From an uncultured Acidimicrobiaceae bacterium (GTDB taxonomy: Bacteria > Actinomycetota > Acidimicrobiia > Acidimicrobiales > SZUA-35), in the NCBI GenBank assembly GCA_947259095.1, contig CAMYLA010000059.1, positions 1 through 52,027 on the forward strand: a stretch of 52,027 nucleotides of DNA. Direction: 5' to 3'. The translations under genes were made by a program, and so were the position numbers. Below, piece after piece: positions 12,674-21,856 of the stretch. Numbering within the stretch: position 1 is the stretch's first letter; the number at the start of each line of letters is the position of its first letter. The notes under the pieces are model-generated. The model was not told the origin of the DNA and made no database searches. It saw only the letters and a program-made list of their open reading frames with translations.

Positions 12674-13093
12674 ATGGAACTGAGCCAAGCGCGGTCGTGG
12701 GCCGCCGATCGATCCAATGCGGTGCTGATCACCATCCGGGCTGACGGGCGGCCCCAGTCGTCCGACATCAGCTACCGCCTCAACGGCGAGGTGTTCGAGA
12801 TCTCGGTCACCGCCGACCGGGCCAAGACCGCCAACATGCGGCGGGATCCTCGAGTGGTGTTCCATATCACCGAGCCGAGCTCGTGGTCCTATCTGTCGTT
12901 CGACGGCACCGTCGAACTGACCGATCCGGCGACCGAGCCGGGCGATGCCACCGCAGACGCCCTGGTTGCCTACTACGAGGCCGTTGCCGGCAAACCACAT
13001 CCCGATTGGGATGAGTACCGGGCGGCGATGGTGGCCGAGGGTCGGCTGATCGTGCGTTTCACCCCGGCCTCGGTGGTGGGGCAGACCCGATGA
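12674..13093 (+). CDS. PPOX-class (pyridoxamine 5'-phosphate oxidase fold) oxidoreductase, probably F420-dependent
   Basis: At 139 residues this has the length of single-domain split-barrel PPOX proteins. The early motif NAVLITIRADGRPQSSDISY and the ISVTADRAKTANMRRDPRV segment match the actinobacterial PPOX class in which several members use F420. The end (GRLIVRFTPASVVG) is the usual terminal strand. It starts an operon: the SnoaL gene begins 22 bp after its stop. The substrate is unknown. F420 use is inferred from family and lineage. Confidence 0.87.
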   Translation: MELSQARSWAADRSNAVLITIRADGRPQSSDISYRLNGEVFEISVTADRAKTANMRRDPRVVFHITEPSSWSYLSFDGTVELTDPATEPGDATADALVAYYEAVAGKPHPDWDEYRAAMVAEGRLIVRFTPASVVGQTR

Positions 13094-13115
13094 CCGGTCG
13101 ACCACCGTCGCAGCC

Positions 13116-13556
13116 ATGACCGGGCCGGACCCCGGCGGCCGGGCCGCCCGTATCCTGGCCTACTTCGACTCCTGCAACACCGGGACCGCGGAGGAGATCG
13201 CCGCCCACTTCACCGAGCAGGCGGTGATCTACGACACCAACCACGCCCCGGTCCGTACCGCAGCCGGCATCGGGCGGTTCTGGGACAAGATCCGGACCCA
13301 GTGGCAGGGTGCGGTGTGGCAGGTCGACAGCGTCGTGGCCGAGGGTGATGCAGCGGCGATCGAATGGAACATGTCCGGTCTCACCGATCGGGGACGGTTC
13401 GTGTTCCGAGGGTCCGAGCACTACGCATTCGACGGCGATCTCATCGCCGAGATCCGCCAGTACTGGCATTTTGATCCGGACTCGCTCGACACCGGCCTGG
13501 TCGGCCACCCCGGGGCGGCGCCCGCTGTGGTCGAGCCGTCCCAGGAGTCGGAGTAG
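13116..13556 (+). CDS. Nuclear transport factor 2 (SnoaL-like) family protein
   Basis: A 146-residue protein with the cone-shaped NTF2-like pattern: helix AARILAYFDSCNTGTAEEIAAHF, strand AVIYDTNHAP, helix IGRFWDKIRTQW, then long strands WQVDSVVAEGDAAAIEWNM, FRGSEHYAFDGDLIAEIRQYW. Members act as small-molecule isomerases, hydrolases or binding proteins and the fold alone does not give the reaction. Its stop abuts the ATG of the PhzF gene (13556/13557), so the two are co-translated. Confidence 0.82.
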   Translation: MTGPDPGGRAARILAYFDSCNTGTAEEIAAHFTEQAVIYDTNHAPVRTAAGIGRFWDKIRTQWQGAVWQVDSVVAEGDAAAIEWNMSGLTDRGRFVFRGSEHYAFDGDLIAEIRQYWHFDPDSLDTGLVGHPGAAPAVVEPSQESE

Positions 13557-14396
13557 ATGGGGCGGGCGTTCCGCCAGGTCGATGTCTTCGCCGAGGCGCC
13601 ACTGGCCGGCAATCCGTTGGCGGTGGTGGCCGACGGTCGGGGCCTGACCACCGAGTGGATGCAGCGGTTCGCAGCCTGGACCAACCTCTCGGAGACCACG
13701 TTCCTGTTGCCGCCGACGGCAGCCGACGCCGACTACCTGGTCCGGATCTTCACCCCGGTGTCGGAGCTGCCGTTCGCCGGCCATCCGACCCTCGGCAGCT
13801 GCCAGGTCTGGTTGGACCTCGGCGGTCGGCCGAAGGTGGCCGACCGGATCGTCCAGGAGTGTGAGGCCGGTCTGATTCCGATCGTTGCCGACCATGATCG
13901 ATTGGCCTTCCGGGCCCCTCCCCTTCGTCGCTCCGGCCCGCTCGATCCCGAGACGCTGGCCACTGCGGTGGCCGAGGTGGGGATCGAGGCGGCCGACGTG
14001 ATCGATTCGGCCTGGATCGACAACGGACCGGGCTGGCTCGGTTTGCTGCTGGCAGACGCGGCCTCGGTCCTGGCCGTCGCGCCGGGGGTGGTCACGATGG
14101 ACATCGGCCTGATCGGCCCCCACCCCGCCGGCTCCGAGGCTGCGTTCGAACTCCGGGCGTTCTTCCCCAAGGACGGCTCGACGGCCGAGGATCCGGTCAC
14201 CGGCAGCCTCAACGCCTCGGCCGCCCAGTGGCTGTTGGCCACCGGTCGGGCCACCGCCCCCTACCTGGCAACGCAGGGAACGGCCCTGGGCCGAGCGGGG
14301 CGGATCCACATCACCACCGATGACGGTGGCGCGGTCTGGGTCGGTGGTGAGGTGATGACGATGGTGACCGGCACGGTTGAGCTGTCGTCGGTCTGA
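13557..14396 (+). CDS. PhzF-family isomerase
   Basis: A 279-residue two-lobed protein with the diaminopimelate-epimerase-like fold of PhzF. Typical features are FRQVDVFAEAPLAGNPLAVV at the N-terminus, the NLSETTF motif with the catalytic Glu near residue 43, SELPFAGHPTLG, and AEDPVTGSLNASAAQWL in the second half. No other phenazine genes are near, so a role in phenazine synthesis is unlikely; most family members have unknown substrates. It is the last gene of a three-gene operon with the PPOX and SnoaL proteins, suggesting a small-molecule modification route. Confidence 0.93.
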   Translation: MGRAFRQVDVFAEAPLAGNPLAVVADGRGLTTEWMQRFAAWTNLSETTFLLPPTAADADYLVRIFTPVSELPFAGHPTLGSCQVWLDLGGRPKVADRIVQECEAGLIPIVADHDRLAFRAPPLRRSGPLDPETLATAVAEVGIEAADVIDSAWIDNGPGWLGLLLADAASVLAVAPGVVTMDIGLIGPHPAGSEAAFELRAFFPKDGSTAEDPVTGSLNASAAQWLLATGRATAPYLATQGTALGRAGRIHITTDDGGAVWVGGEVMTMVTGTVELSSV

Positions 14397-14417
14397 CGTC
14401 GGCCGCCGCCGCTTCGG

Positions 14418-15167
14418 TCAGCGGCCGCCGCCGACGTCGAGCAGGGCGCCGGTCACATAGGAGGCGTCGTCGGACAGCAGCCACACGATCGATGCCGCCA
14501 CCTCCTCCGCGGTCCCGCCCCGACCCATCGGCACCCGGTCGGCCAGTAGCGCCACCCGGTCCGGCAGCCCGGCGCTGGCGTGGATGTCGGTGTCGATCAG
14601 GCCCGGTCGCACCGCGTTGACCCGGACCCCCTCGGCCGCCACCTCCGTGGCCAGGCCGATGGTCATCGTGTCGATCGCCCCCTTCGAGGCGGCATAGTCG
14701 ATGAAGTCGTTTGGGCTGCCGAACGAGGCGGCCCGGGATGATACGTTCACGATCGACCCACCGCCGCCGCCGTACACGGTAGACATCCGCCGCACCGCCT
14801 CCCGGGCACAGACCATGCTGCCGGTGACGTTGACCGCCATGGTCCGCTCGATCCGCTCCGCCTCGAACTGGTCCAGTCGGCCGATGGGGGAGACCACACC
14901 GGCGTTGTTGACAAGGCCGGTCAGTGGGCCCAGCCGATCGGCGGCATCGAACATGGCCAGCACGTCGGCCTCGGTGGCGACGTCACCCCGGACGGTCTCG
15001 ACCGTGACCCCCGCAGCCCGGATCTCGTCGGCCACCGCAGTGGCCGCCTCGGCATTGTTGACATAGGTCAGGACCTGTGCCACCTCGGGGCGGTCCCGGG
15101 CCAGCCGCCGGGCGGTGGCCGCCCCGATACCCCGGCTGCCGCCGGTGATCAGCACCACATCAGTCAT
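14418..15167 (-). CDS. SDR-family NAD(P)-dependent oxidoreductase
   Basis: About 249 residues starting at the ATG at 15167 (MTDVVLITGGSRGIGAATA). The Rossmann glycine motif TGGSRGIG, the LVNNAGV motif, the catalytic Ser in VNVSSRAA and YAASKGAID (Tyr and Lys) are all present, as is the PG motif after the last core strand (VRPGLIDTD). The start overlaps the 3' end of the hydantoinase gene by 8 bp, so the two are translated from one message. The substrate is not known; the classical SDR family includes 3-oxoacyl-ACP reductases and sugar or steroid dehydrogenases. Confidence 0.93.
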   Translation of the reverse strand: MTDVVLITGGSRGIGAATARRLARDRPEVAQVLTYVNNAEAATAVADEIRAAGVTVETVRGDVATEADVLAMFDAADRLGPLTGLVNNAGVVSPIGRLDQFEAERIERTMAVNVTGSMVCAREAVRRMSTVYGGGGGSIVNVSSRAASFGSPNDFIDYAASKGAIDTMTIGLATEVAAEGVRVNAVRPGLIDTDIHASAGLPDRVALLADRVPMGRGGTAEEVAASIVWLLSDDASYVTGALLDVGGGR

Positions 15168-18100
15168 CGATCGGTTCTCCCTGCTCGGCCGACTCGCCGG
15201 CCACACCGTAGCCGCCGCCTCCCGGGGTGTGGATCTCGAACACGTCGCCGGCAGCAACATCGAGCTTGTCGCTGCCCGCCAGGTCCACCACCGACCCGTC
15301 GGCACGGACGACCCGGTTGATCCCGGCCGCCCCCGGTCCACCGCCGGCCAGACCGTATGGTCGGACCCGCCGGTGGCCGGAGATCACGTTGAGCTCCATT
15401 GCCTCACCGAAGCGGACCCGGCGTCTCGTACCGTCGCCACCACGGTGTCGGCCATGGCCGCCGGAGCCCCGGCGGATCTCGAACGACTCGAGCACCACCG
15501 GGTAGCGCCACTCCAGCACTTCGGGGTCGGTCAGCCGGGAGTTGGTCATATGGGTGTGAACCGCATCGCAGCCCGGGGCCCGGGCGGTGGCCCCGGCCCC
15601 GCCGCAGATCGTTTCGTAGTACTGGTGCGTTTCGTTGCCCCAGATCACGTTGTTCATGGTGCCCTGGGCCGCACCCATCACTTCCAACGCACCGAACAGG
15701 GTGTCGACGATGACCTGGCTGGTCTCCACGTTGCCGGCGATCACCGCCGCCGGGTACGACGGGTTGATCATCGAGTCCGGCGGCAAGACCAACCGCAGCG
15801 GTTTCATGCAGCCGGCGTTGAGGGGGATGTTGTCCTCCACCAGGCAGCGGAAGACGTAGAGCACGGCGGCGAAGGCCACCGCAGGTGGGGCGTTGAAATT
15901 GCCGGGGTGGGTTGGGCTGGTGCCGGTGAAGTCGACCACCGCCGAGCGGTCGGCTCGGTCCACCGTGATGGCCACCGACACCTGGGAGCCGTCGTCCATC
16001 CGGTAGGTGAACGACGAGTCGCTGAGCGCACCGATGACCCGCCGGACCGACTCCTCGGCGTTGTCTTTGACATGGTCCATGTAGGCATGGACCACCTCGA
16101 GCCCGTAGTGGTCGATGACCCGGCGGAGCTCCGCCGCCCCCTTCTCGCAGGCCGCAACCTGGGCCTTGAGGTCGGCGACATTGTGGTCGGGGTTGCGGGC
16201 CGGGTAGCGGCCGCCGGCCAGGGCGGCCCGGATCTCGTTTTCCCGGAACCGATCGTGCTCCACCAGCAGGAGATTGTCGAGCAGCACACCCTCCTCGTCG
16301 ATGGTGGTCGAGTCGCAGGGGGCCGAACCGGGCACCGAGCCGCCGATGTCGGCATGGTGGCCCCGGGCCGCAACGTAGAAGATCGGGCCGTCTTCGTCGA
16401 TCGGCCGGCCGACGGTGGGGTCGTCGCCTGCCCGGTGGTCGAACACCGGCTTGATCACGGTGATGTCTGGCAGGTGGGTACCGCCCTCGTACGGCGCGTT
16501 CATCACGATCACGTCGCCCTGCTTCATATCGGGGTTGCGGGCGATGGTCGACTTGACCGACTCGCTCATGGAGCCGAGATGGACCGGCATATGGGGGGCG
16601 TTGGCCACCAGATCGCCTCCAGGGTCGAAGACCGCGCAGGAGAAGTCGAGCCGCTCCTTGATGTTGACCGAGACCGCGGTGTTCTCGAGCACCACCCCCA
16701 TCTGCTCGGCGATGTTCATGAACAAGTTGTTGAAGATCTCCAGCTTTATCGGATCGGCGCCAGCTGGTTCGGCCTGGTCGGCGTCGGCCCGTCCGCCCGG
16801 TCGGGGGGCCACCCGCTCCAGGACCAGGTCGCCCCGGTCGGTCACGGTGGCGGTCCAGCCCGGCTCGATCACGGTGGTGCCGGTGGACTCCACGACGATC
16901 GCCGGACCGGTGATCGGTTCCGATGGCCGCAGACCTCGACGGTCGAGGAACGGGGTGTCGTGGAACGCCCCGGCCAGCCACACCCGGTGACGACCGACCG
17001 GGTTGTCGATCGCCGTTCGCAGCCCGTCGCCGCCGTCGCCCTCGTCGATCCCGTCGGCGGCATTGATCCCGTCGTTGCCGTTGAGCGAGGTGTCGGTCCG
17101 GCCGACCGCCTCGACCTGGGCGGCCTCGATGATGAGCTCGGCCCCCGGCGACACGAAGCCGAATCGGCCCCGGTGTATGGCCTCGAAGTCCCGGCGGGCC
17201 CGGTGTATGGCCTCGAGGTCCCGGCGGGCCCGGTCGAGCGGGTCGCCGGTCTCCGGTGGGCCGTCGATGAAGAACGAGGTGTCGCTCCCGGCGTAGCGCA
17301 GCGACAGCCGGCGGTTGATCGAGATGTCGGCGGCCCGAACGCCCTGGTCGCCCAGTTCCCGCCGTCCCCGGCCGGCCAAGGACTCCCACAGCCCGCTCAG
17401 CTGCCCGAAGCCGGCGTGGTCCAGTGTCGCCTCCACCGTCTGGGAATGGACCTTGCGCACATCGGCCAGGCCGATCCCCACCGCCGACAGCACCCCGGCT
17501 TGGGGGTGGATGTGGATCCGTTCGATGCCCAGGTTGTCGGCCACCAGGCAGGCATGTTGCCCGCCGGCCCCGCCGAAACACACCAGGGTGTAGTCCGAGA
17601 CGTCGTAGCCCCGCTGGACCGAGATCTTCTTGATGGCGTTGGCCATGCTGTCACAGGCAATTTTCAGGAAGCCCTCGGCCAACGACTCGACGCTGCGGTC
17701 GGCCCCGCTCGCCGACGACACCTCGCCGGCCAGCGCCTCGAACCGCTGCCAGACCCGATGCAGCGCCAGCGGCTGGTCGGCGTCGGGCCCGAAGATCGCC
17801 GGGAAGTATTCCGGCCGGAGCTTGCCGAGTACCACATTGCAGTCGGTGATGGCCAGTGGCCCGCCGTTGCCGTAGCAGACCGGGCCGGGGTCGGCCCCGG
17901 CCGAATCGGGCCCGACCCGCATCCGGCTGCCGTCGAATTCGAGGATCGAACCGCCGCCGGCGGCCACGGTGTGGATGTGGATCATCGGGGCCCGAACCCT
18001 GACCCCGGCCACCTCGGTTTCGTAGGTCCGTTCCAGCTCGCCGGCGTAGTGGGAGACGTCGGTCGAGGTGCCACCCATGTCGAAGCCGATCAGTCGGTGG

Positions 18101-18963
18101 AACCCTGCGGCCTCGGCGGTGGCCACCATCCCAACCACACCGCCGGCCGGGCCCGACAGCAGTGAGTCCTTGCCCCGGAAGGCGGTGGCATCGGTCAACC
18201 CGCCGTTGGACTGCATGAACAGCAGCCGAGGGGTCGAGGTTGCGGCCCGATCCGGCTCGGCGGCTCCCGTCATCGATCCCGCCACCTTGTCGACGTAGCG
18301 TCGCAGCACCGGCGAGAGGTAGGCGTCGACCAGGGTGGTGTCGCCTCGGGCCACCAGCTTCATCAACGGACTCACCTCGTGGCCAACCGACACCTGACCG
18401 AAACCGATCTCGCGGGCGATGTGCGCCGCCTGCTGCTCGTGTTCGCTGTGGCGGTAGCCGTGCATGAACGAGATCGCAACCGAGTCGAAGCCGGCGTCCC
18501 TGACCGCACGCAGCCCGGCCGCCACCTGGTCGAGGTCGAGCGGCACCAGCGTCTCGCCGGCCGCGCTCATGCGTTCGTCGACCTCCAGCACCTCGCTGTA
18601 GAGCATGTCCGGCAACACGATGTCGAGGGCGAACAACCGGGGCCTGGCCTGGTAGCCGATCCGCACCGCGTCGGCGAAACCCCTGGTCGTCACCAGCACG
18701 GTCGGTTCGCCCCGGCGCTCGAGCAGGGCATTGGTGGCAACGGTGGTGCCCATCTTGACTGCGCCGATCCGCTCGGTCGGCAGCCGCTGGCCCGGCCCGA
18801 CCCCCAGCAGGTCGCCGATTCCCTGGACCGCGGCGTCGTCGTAGCGGCGGGGATTGTCCGACAGCAGCTTGTGGGTCATGGTCCGCCCGGACGGAGACCT
18901 GGCCACCACATCGGTGAAGGTGCCACCGCGGTCGATCCAGAACTCCCACAGGTTTTCCTCCAT
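15160..18963 (-). CDS. Fused hydantoinase A/B (5-oxoprolinase-type) ATP-dependent amidohydrolase
   Basis: About 1267 residues, the size of eukaryotic-like fused 5-oxoprolinases. The HyuA half has DRGGTFTDVV, MGTTVATNALLERRG and GFDMGGTSTDVS (ATPase-type nucleotide motifs); the HyuB half begins near residue 745 (DPIKLEIFNNLF, SVNIKERLDFS) and ends with GDVFEIHTPGGGGYG. The reaction in the family is ATP-dependent ring opening of 5-oxoproline, hydantoins or related lactams. The ATG at 18963 is chosen because GGAGGTGTC directly precedes it; an earlier in-frame ATG at 19017 lacks a site. A 30-bp tandem duplication lies within it. It overlaps the SDR gene. Which lactam is used cannot be decided here. 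Confidence 0.93.
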   Translation of the reverse strand: MEENLWEFWIDRGGTFTDVVARSPSGRTMTHKLLSDNPRRYDDAAVQGIGDLLGVGPGQRLPTERIGAVKMGTTVATNALLERRGEPTVLVTTRGFADAVRIGYQARPRLFALDIVLPDMLYSEVLEVDERMSAAGETLVPLDLDQVAAGLRAVRDAGFDSVAISFMHGYRHSEHEQQAAHIAREIGFGQVSVGHEVSPLMKLVARGDTTLVDAYLSPVLRRYVDKVAGSMTGAAEPDRAATSTPRLLFMQSNGGLTDATAFRGKDSLLSGPAGGVVGMVATAEAAGFHRLIGFDMGGTSTDVSHYAGELERTYETEVAGVRVRAPMIHIHTVAAGGGSILEFDGSRMRVGPDSAGADPGPVCYGNGGPLAITDCNVVLGKLRPEYFPAIFGPDADQPLALHRVWQRFEALAGEVSSASGADRSVESLAEGFLKIACDSMANAIKKISVQRGYDVSDYTLVCFGGAGGQHACLVADNLGIERIHIHPQAGVLSAVGIGLADVRKVHSQTVEATLDHAGFGQLSGLWESLAGRGRRELGDQGVRAADISINRRLSLRYAGSDTSFFIDGPPETGDPLDRARRDLEAIHRARRDFEAIHRGRFGFVSPGAELIIEAAQVEAVGRTDTSLNGNDGINAADGIDEGDGGDGLRTAIDNPVGRHRVWLAGAFHDTPFLDRRGLRPSEPITGPAIVVESTGTTVIEPGWTATVTDRGDLVLERVAPRPGGRADADQAEPAGADPIKLEIFNNLFMNIAEQMGVVLENTAVSVNIKERLDFSCAVFDPGGDLVANAPHMPVHLGSMSESVKSTIARNPDMKQGDVIVMNAPYEGGTHLPDITVIKPVFDHRAGDDPTVGRPIDEDGPIFYVAARGHHADIGGSVPGSAPCDSTTIDEEGVLLDNLLLVEHDRFRENEIRAALAGGRYPARNPDHNVADLKAQVAACEKGAAELRRVIDHYGLEVVHAYMDHVKDNAEESVRRVIGALSDSSFTYRMDDGSQVSVAITVDRADRSAVVDFTGTSPTHPGNFNAPPAVAFAAVLYVFRCLVEDNIPLNAGCMKPLRLVLPPDSMINPSYPAAVIAGNVETSQVIVDTLFGALEVMGAAQGTMNNVIWGNETHQYYETICGGAGATARAPGCDAVHTHMTNSRLTDPEVLEWRYPVVLESFEIRRGSGGHGRHRGGDGTRRRVRFGEAMELNVISGHRRVRPYGLAGGGPGAAGINRVVRADGSVVDLAGSDKLDVAAGDVFEIHTPGGGGYGVAGESAEQGEPIDD
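17171..17230. repeat. 30-bp in-frame tandem duplication inside the hydantoinase gene
   Basis: Two adjacent 30-bp copies (17171-17200 and 17201-17230) differ at one base. On the coding strand they give the decapeptide pair RARRDLEAIH and RARRDFEAIH, extending a helix before the sequence RGRFGF. Confidence 0.9.
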
Positions 18964-19045
18964 GACACCTCCGGCCGTTGGCGTGTGATGAGCATGGTCC
19001 CACGGTCGGGACATCACCCGCTAGGTTCGGGGACGCAGCGGCCGG

Positions 19046-19051
19046 TAGCGT
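19046..19051 (+). promoter_or_regulatory. -10 box (TAGCGT), leaderless type
   Basis: Ends 7 nt before the ATG at 19059 and so argues against the longer upstream start at 18978. Confidence 0.5.
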
Positions 19052-19058
19052 CGATCGG

Positions 19059-19928
19059 ATGGACACAACCGAGGATCTGGTCGGCCTCACCAGGCGGCTG
19101 GCCAGGGTGGTGGAACTGGTGCACGGGGTCAACTACTACGCCCCGGAGATCAACCGCCTGGTCGACGATGGGTTCCGGGGTTGGTGGCACGCCTACCTGG
19201 CGTACCGTCCGGCGCCGATGGGCCCGGTCGGGCCATCGGTGGTGACGGCGGCGTTCTACAACTTCGCCCCTCGGATGGTGGCCCGGGCGGTGCCCGGGGT
19301 GTGGGAGATCATGTCACCGGCCGAGGTGTTGGCCCGTCGTGACGAGCTGGTGGCCGAGGCGCTGGCGCGGATCTTCGCCGATGGTCGCCAGCGGGAGACG
19401 ATCGCCGAGGCGGCCGATCTGGCCCAGGTTGCGGTTGGCGAGCTCGATCCCGGGGCCCGGGTCCTGGCCGCGGCCTTGAGCGATCGACCGTGGCCGGCCA
19501 CGCCGGCGATGCGGCTGTGGCACGCCTGTACCATCTGGCGGGAATACCGGGGAGACAGCCACAACATCGCCTTGGCCGCGGCGCAGATCGACGGCGCCGC
19601 CAGCCATGTGCTGATGGCAGCCCACGGCCACGGCAACCAGGAGACGATCAGCGCCATCCGGGGTTGGAACGCCGCCGAATGGCACGGCGCGGTGGCCCGG
19701 CTGGACCGGCGGGGCATCGTCGACGGCGACGGTCGGTTCACCGAAAACGGCAGGGCCTTCCGGTCCGGGCTTGAGCGCACCACCGACGAGTTGAGCATCG
19801 CCCCGGCCCGGAACCTCGGTGTGGCCCGGGCATCCCGGCTCAACGAGCTGCTCGGCGAGCTGGGCCGGCACCTCACCGAATCCGGTGAGGTCCCAGGGGT
19901 CTGGCCGCCGCCGTCGGTCCAGCGGTGA
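19059..19928 (+). CDS. SCO6745-family helix-turn-helix-like protein
   Basis: About 289 residues matching the actinobacterial SCO6745 family as I know it: LARVVELVHGVNYYAPE at the start, then GPVGPSVVTAAFYNFAPRMVARA, RLWHACTIWREYRGD and a C-terminal winged-helix-like part (WNAAEWHGAVARLDRRGIVD, FTENGRAF, ERTTDEL). The C-terminal part looks like a MarR-like fold, but the members have no assigned function and no typical DNA-recognition helix stands out. The ATG at 19059 fits the -10 box at 19046. It is divergent from the hydantoinase operon. Confidence 0.85.
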   Translation: MDTTEDLVGLTRRLARVVELVHGVNYYAPEINRLVDDGFRGWWHAYLAYRPAPMGPVGPSVVTAAFYNFAPRMVARAVPGVWEIMSPAEVLARRDELVAEALARIFADGRQRETIAEAADLAQVAVGELDPGARVLAAALSDRPWPATPAMRLWHACTIWREYRGDSHNIALAAAQIDGAASHVLMAAHGHGNQETISAIRGWNAAEWHGAVARLDRRGIVDGDGRFTENGRAFRSGLERTTDELSIAPARNLGVARASRLNELLGELGRHLTESGEVPGVWPPPSVQR

Positions 19929-19998
19929 ACGGTTCCTGAAACCACCGGCCCCCGGCGACAGGATGCCGGGTATCGACACCGCCATGGCCGCCACGGTC

Positions 19999-20004
19999 TA
20001 GGTT
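19999..20004 (+). promoter_or_regulatory. -10 box (TAGGTT) for the herA-sbcDC-nurA operon
   Basis: Ends exactly 6 nt before the ATG at 20011; no Shine-Dalgarno sequence, so the operon message probably starts at or beside the start codon. Confidence 0.55.
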
Positions 20005-20010
20005 TACACT

Positions 20011-21825
20011 ATGGCTGGCGTGTCTCCCGAATCATCTGACCGTCGAGCGTCGGCGGACCATCGGCCAAGCAACGAAGCCGCGCCCGCAGTGGGCCAGGTC
20101 ATCGGCGTCGACGACGCCACGCCGCTCGAATTCTGGGTTGCGGTGGCCCCCGGCCACACCCTCCAACTGGACGACGTCGTTGCCATGGAACGGCGCCTGC
20201 CGGACGGCGTGACGCTGCGGATCTACGGCGTGGTCAGCCAGGTCCGGGCCCGCCATGAGGGGGCCAGCTTCCAGAGCGACGTCTTCCTCATCACCGAAGG
20301 CATCCTGCCCGGCCAGGTCAGCGAAGCGGCGCTGATACAGCCGACCCGGTTCGAGCCCGAGGTACTGCTGCCACCGTTGCCCGGTACCGAGGTCCGGTTG
20401 GCCACCGAACACGAGCGCGACACCGCGCTGTCGTTCGACAACGTGGAGCGGCGGCTGCCGGCCGGGCTGTCCCGCAGCGACGAGCCGGTCTTCCTCGACC
20501 TCGACTTCATCGATGGCACCAAGGGTGCCCACATCAACATCTCCGGCATCTCCGGGGTTGCGACCAAGACCAGCTACGCCACGTTCCTGCTGTACTCGAT
20601 GTTCAACTCCGGCACGCTCGGGGCCGAGGCGGCAAACACCAAGGCGCTGATCTTCAACGTCAAGGGTGAGGATCTGCTGTTCCTCGACCACGGCAACCGG
20701 TCACTCGACGAGGAGCAGGCCCGGCGATACAAGTCGCTGGGACTCACCCCGGCCCCGTTCCGCGACGTCGGGATCCTGGCCCCTCCCCGCCGTGGCGACA
20801 GCAACGCCACCCCGGCCACCGGGTCCCGCAAACAGGGGGTGTCGCCGTTCTTCTGGACCATCGCCGACTTCTGCCACCAGCGGCTGCTGCCATTCCTGTT
20901 CGCCGACGCCGAAGACGAGCGCCAGCAGTACACGATCGTTGTGCAGTCGGTCACCGCCCAGCTGGCCTCGTTGGAGGGAACGTCGGAGGGCGCGGTGCGG
21001 CTCGACGGCAAGCTGATCCGGACCTTCGCCGCCCTGGTCGACGCGCTGGAGGAGAAGCTCAGCCCCACCGACCCCGACGAGCCGGCAGACCAACGGTGGA
21101 CCGGCCGGGCCGTCGGCAGTGGCACCATCAACGCCTTCATCCGCCGGCTGGCCTCGGCCCGCCGCCACGTCGAGCACCTGGTCAGGGCCGATATCGCCGA
21201 TGCCCAGCGCCACGCCCTCAACCTCGATCAACATCAGGTCACCGTCGTCGACATTCACGGGCTGCACGATCGGGCGAAACGCTTCGTCGTCGGTGTGGTG
21301 CTCCGCCAGGCCTTCGACGCCAAGGAGGCCAGCGGTTTGGCAAAACCGCTCCAGTTCGTGGTGCTGGACGAGCTCAACAAGTACGCCCCCCGGGATTCGT
21401 CGAGCCCGATCAAGGAGATCCTGCTCGACGTTGCCGAGCGAGGGCGGTCGTTGGGCATCATCTTGATCGGGGCCCAGCAGACGGCCAGCGAGGTGGAGCG
21501 GCGGGTGGTTGCCAACTCCGCCATCCGGGTGGTCGGCAGGCTGGATCCGGCCGAGGCCCGTCGCGACGAGTACGGCTTTTTGCCCGCCGTGGCCCGGCAG
21601 CGCTCCACGATCCTGAAACCGGGGTCGATGTATGTGGCCCAGCCCCGGCTGCCGGTGCCGCTGCTGGTCGAGTTCCCCTTCCCGGCGTGGGCAACCAGGC
21701 CGGCCGAAGCCCGGCGTCCCGGCCGAGGTGCGAGCCAGGGAGAGGACGACAGCGAGGATCCCGACGCGCCGGGGGCCGATCACGGCGCCGCCGCCGATGA
21801 TCCATTCGCCGGGCTGACCTCGTGA
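20011..21825 (+). CDS. HerA-like hexameric ATPase with HAS-barrel domain
   Basis: A 604-residue protein. Residues about 28-95 fit the HAS-barrel that HerA uses to dock partners (VGQVIGVDDATPLEFWVAV, IYGVVSQV). The ATPase core has a variant P-loop, ISGVATKTS (Lys186), lacking the usual GK glycine, a Walker B strand FVVLDELNKY (Asp453) and LIGAQQTASEVERRV followed by RVVGRLD as sensor/arginine-finger region. HerA-type translocases drive DNA end resection with NurA in archaea. The tail after residue 570 is acidic and disordered. sbcD begins 31 bp after its stop. The variant P-loop is, from memory, shared by a bacterial subgroup; activity is therefore likely but not proven. Confidence 0.88.
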   Translation: MAGVSPESSDRRASADHRPSNEAAPAVGQVIGVDDATPLEFWVAVAPGHTLQLDDVVAMERRLPDGVTLRIYGVVSQVRARHEGASFQSDVFLITEGILPGQVSEAALIQPTRFEPEVLLPPLPGTEVRLATEHERDTALSFDNVERRLPAGLSRSDEPVFLDLDFIDGTKGAHINISGISGVATKTSYATFLLYSMFNSGTLGAEAANTKALIFNVKGEDLLFLDHGNRSLDEEQARRYKSLGLTPAPFRDVGILAPPRRGDSNATPATGSRKQGVSPFFWTIADFCHQRLLPFLFADAEDERQQYTIVVQSVTAQLASLEGTSEGAVRLDGKLIRTFAALVDALEEKLSPTDPDEPADQRWTGRAVGSGTINAFIRRLASARRHVEHLVRADIADAQRHALNLDQHQVTVVDIHGLHDRAKRFVVGVVLRQAFDAKEASGLAKPLQFVVLDELNKYAPRDSSSPIKEILLDVAERGRSLGIILIGAQQTASEVERRVVANSAIRVVGRLDPAEARRDEYGFLPAVARQRSTILKPGSMYVAQPRLPVPLLVEFPFPAWATRPAEARRPGRGASQGEDDSEDPDAPGADHGAAADDPFAGLTS

Positions 21826-21856
21826 AGACCCGGCCGGACAGCTCGAAACGGGCGCC

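Noticed and set aside
15115..18165. Plus-strand open frame of about 1016 codons
   Set aside because: It is antisense to the hydantoinase gene, lacks recognisable motifs and has the composition of a GC-rich shadow frame.
18964..19017. Longer N-terminus for the hydantoinase from the ATG at 19017
   Set aside because: The ATG at 18963 follows a strong GGAGG site and starts directly at conserved sequence.
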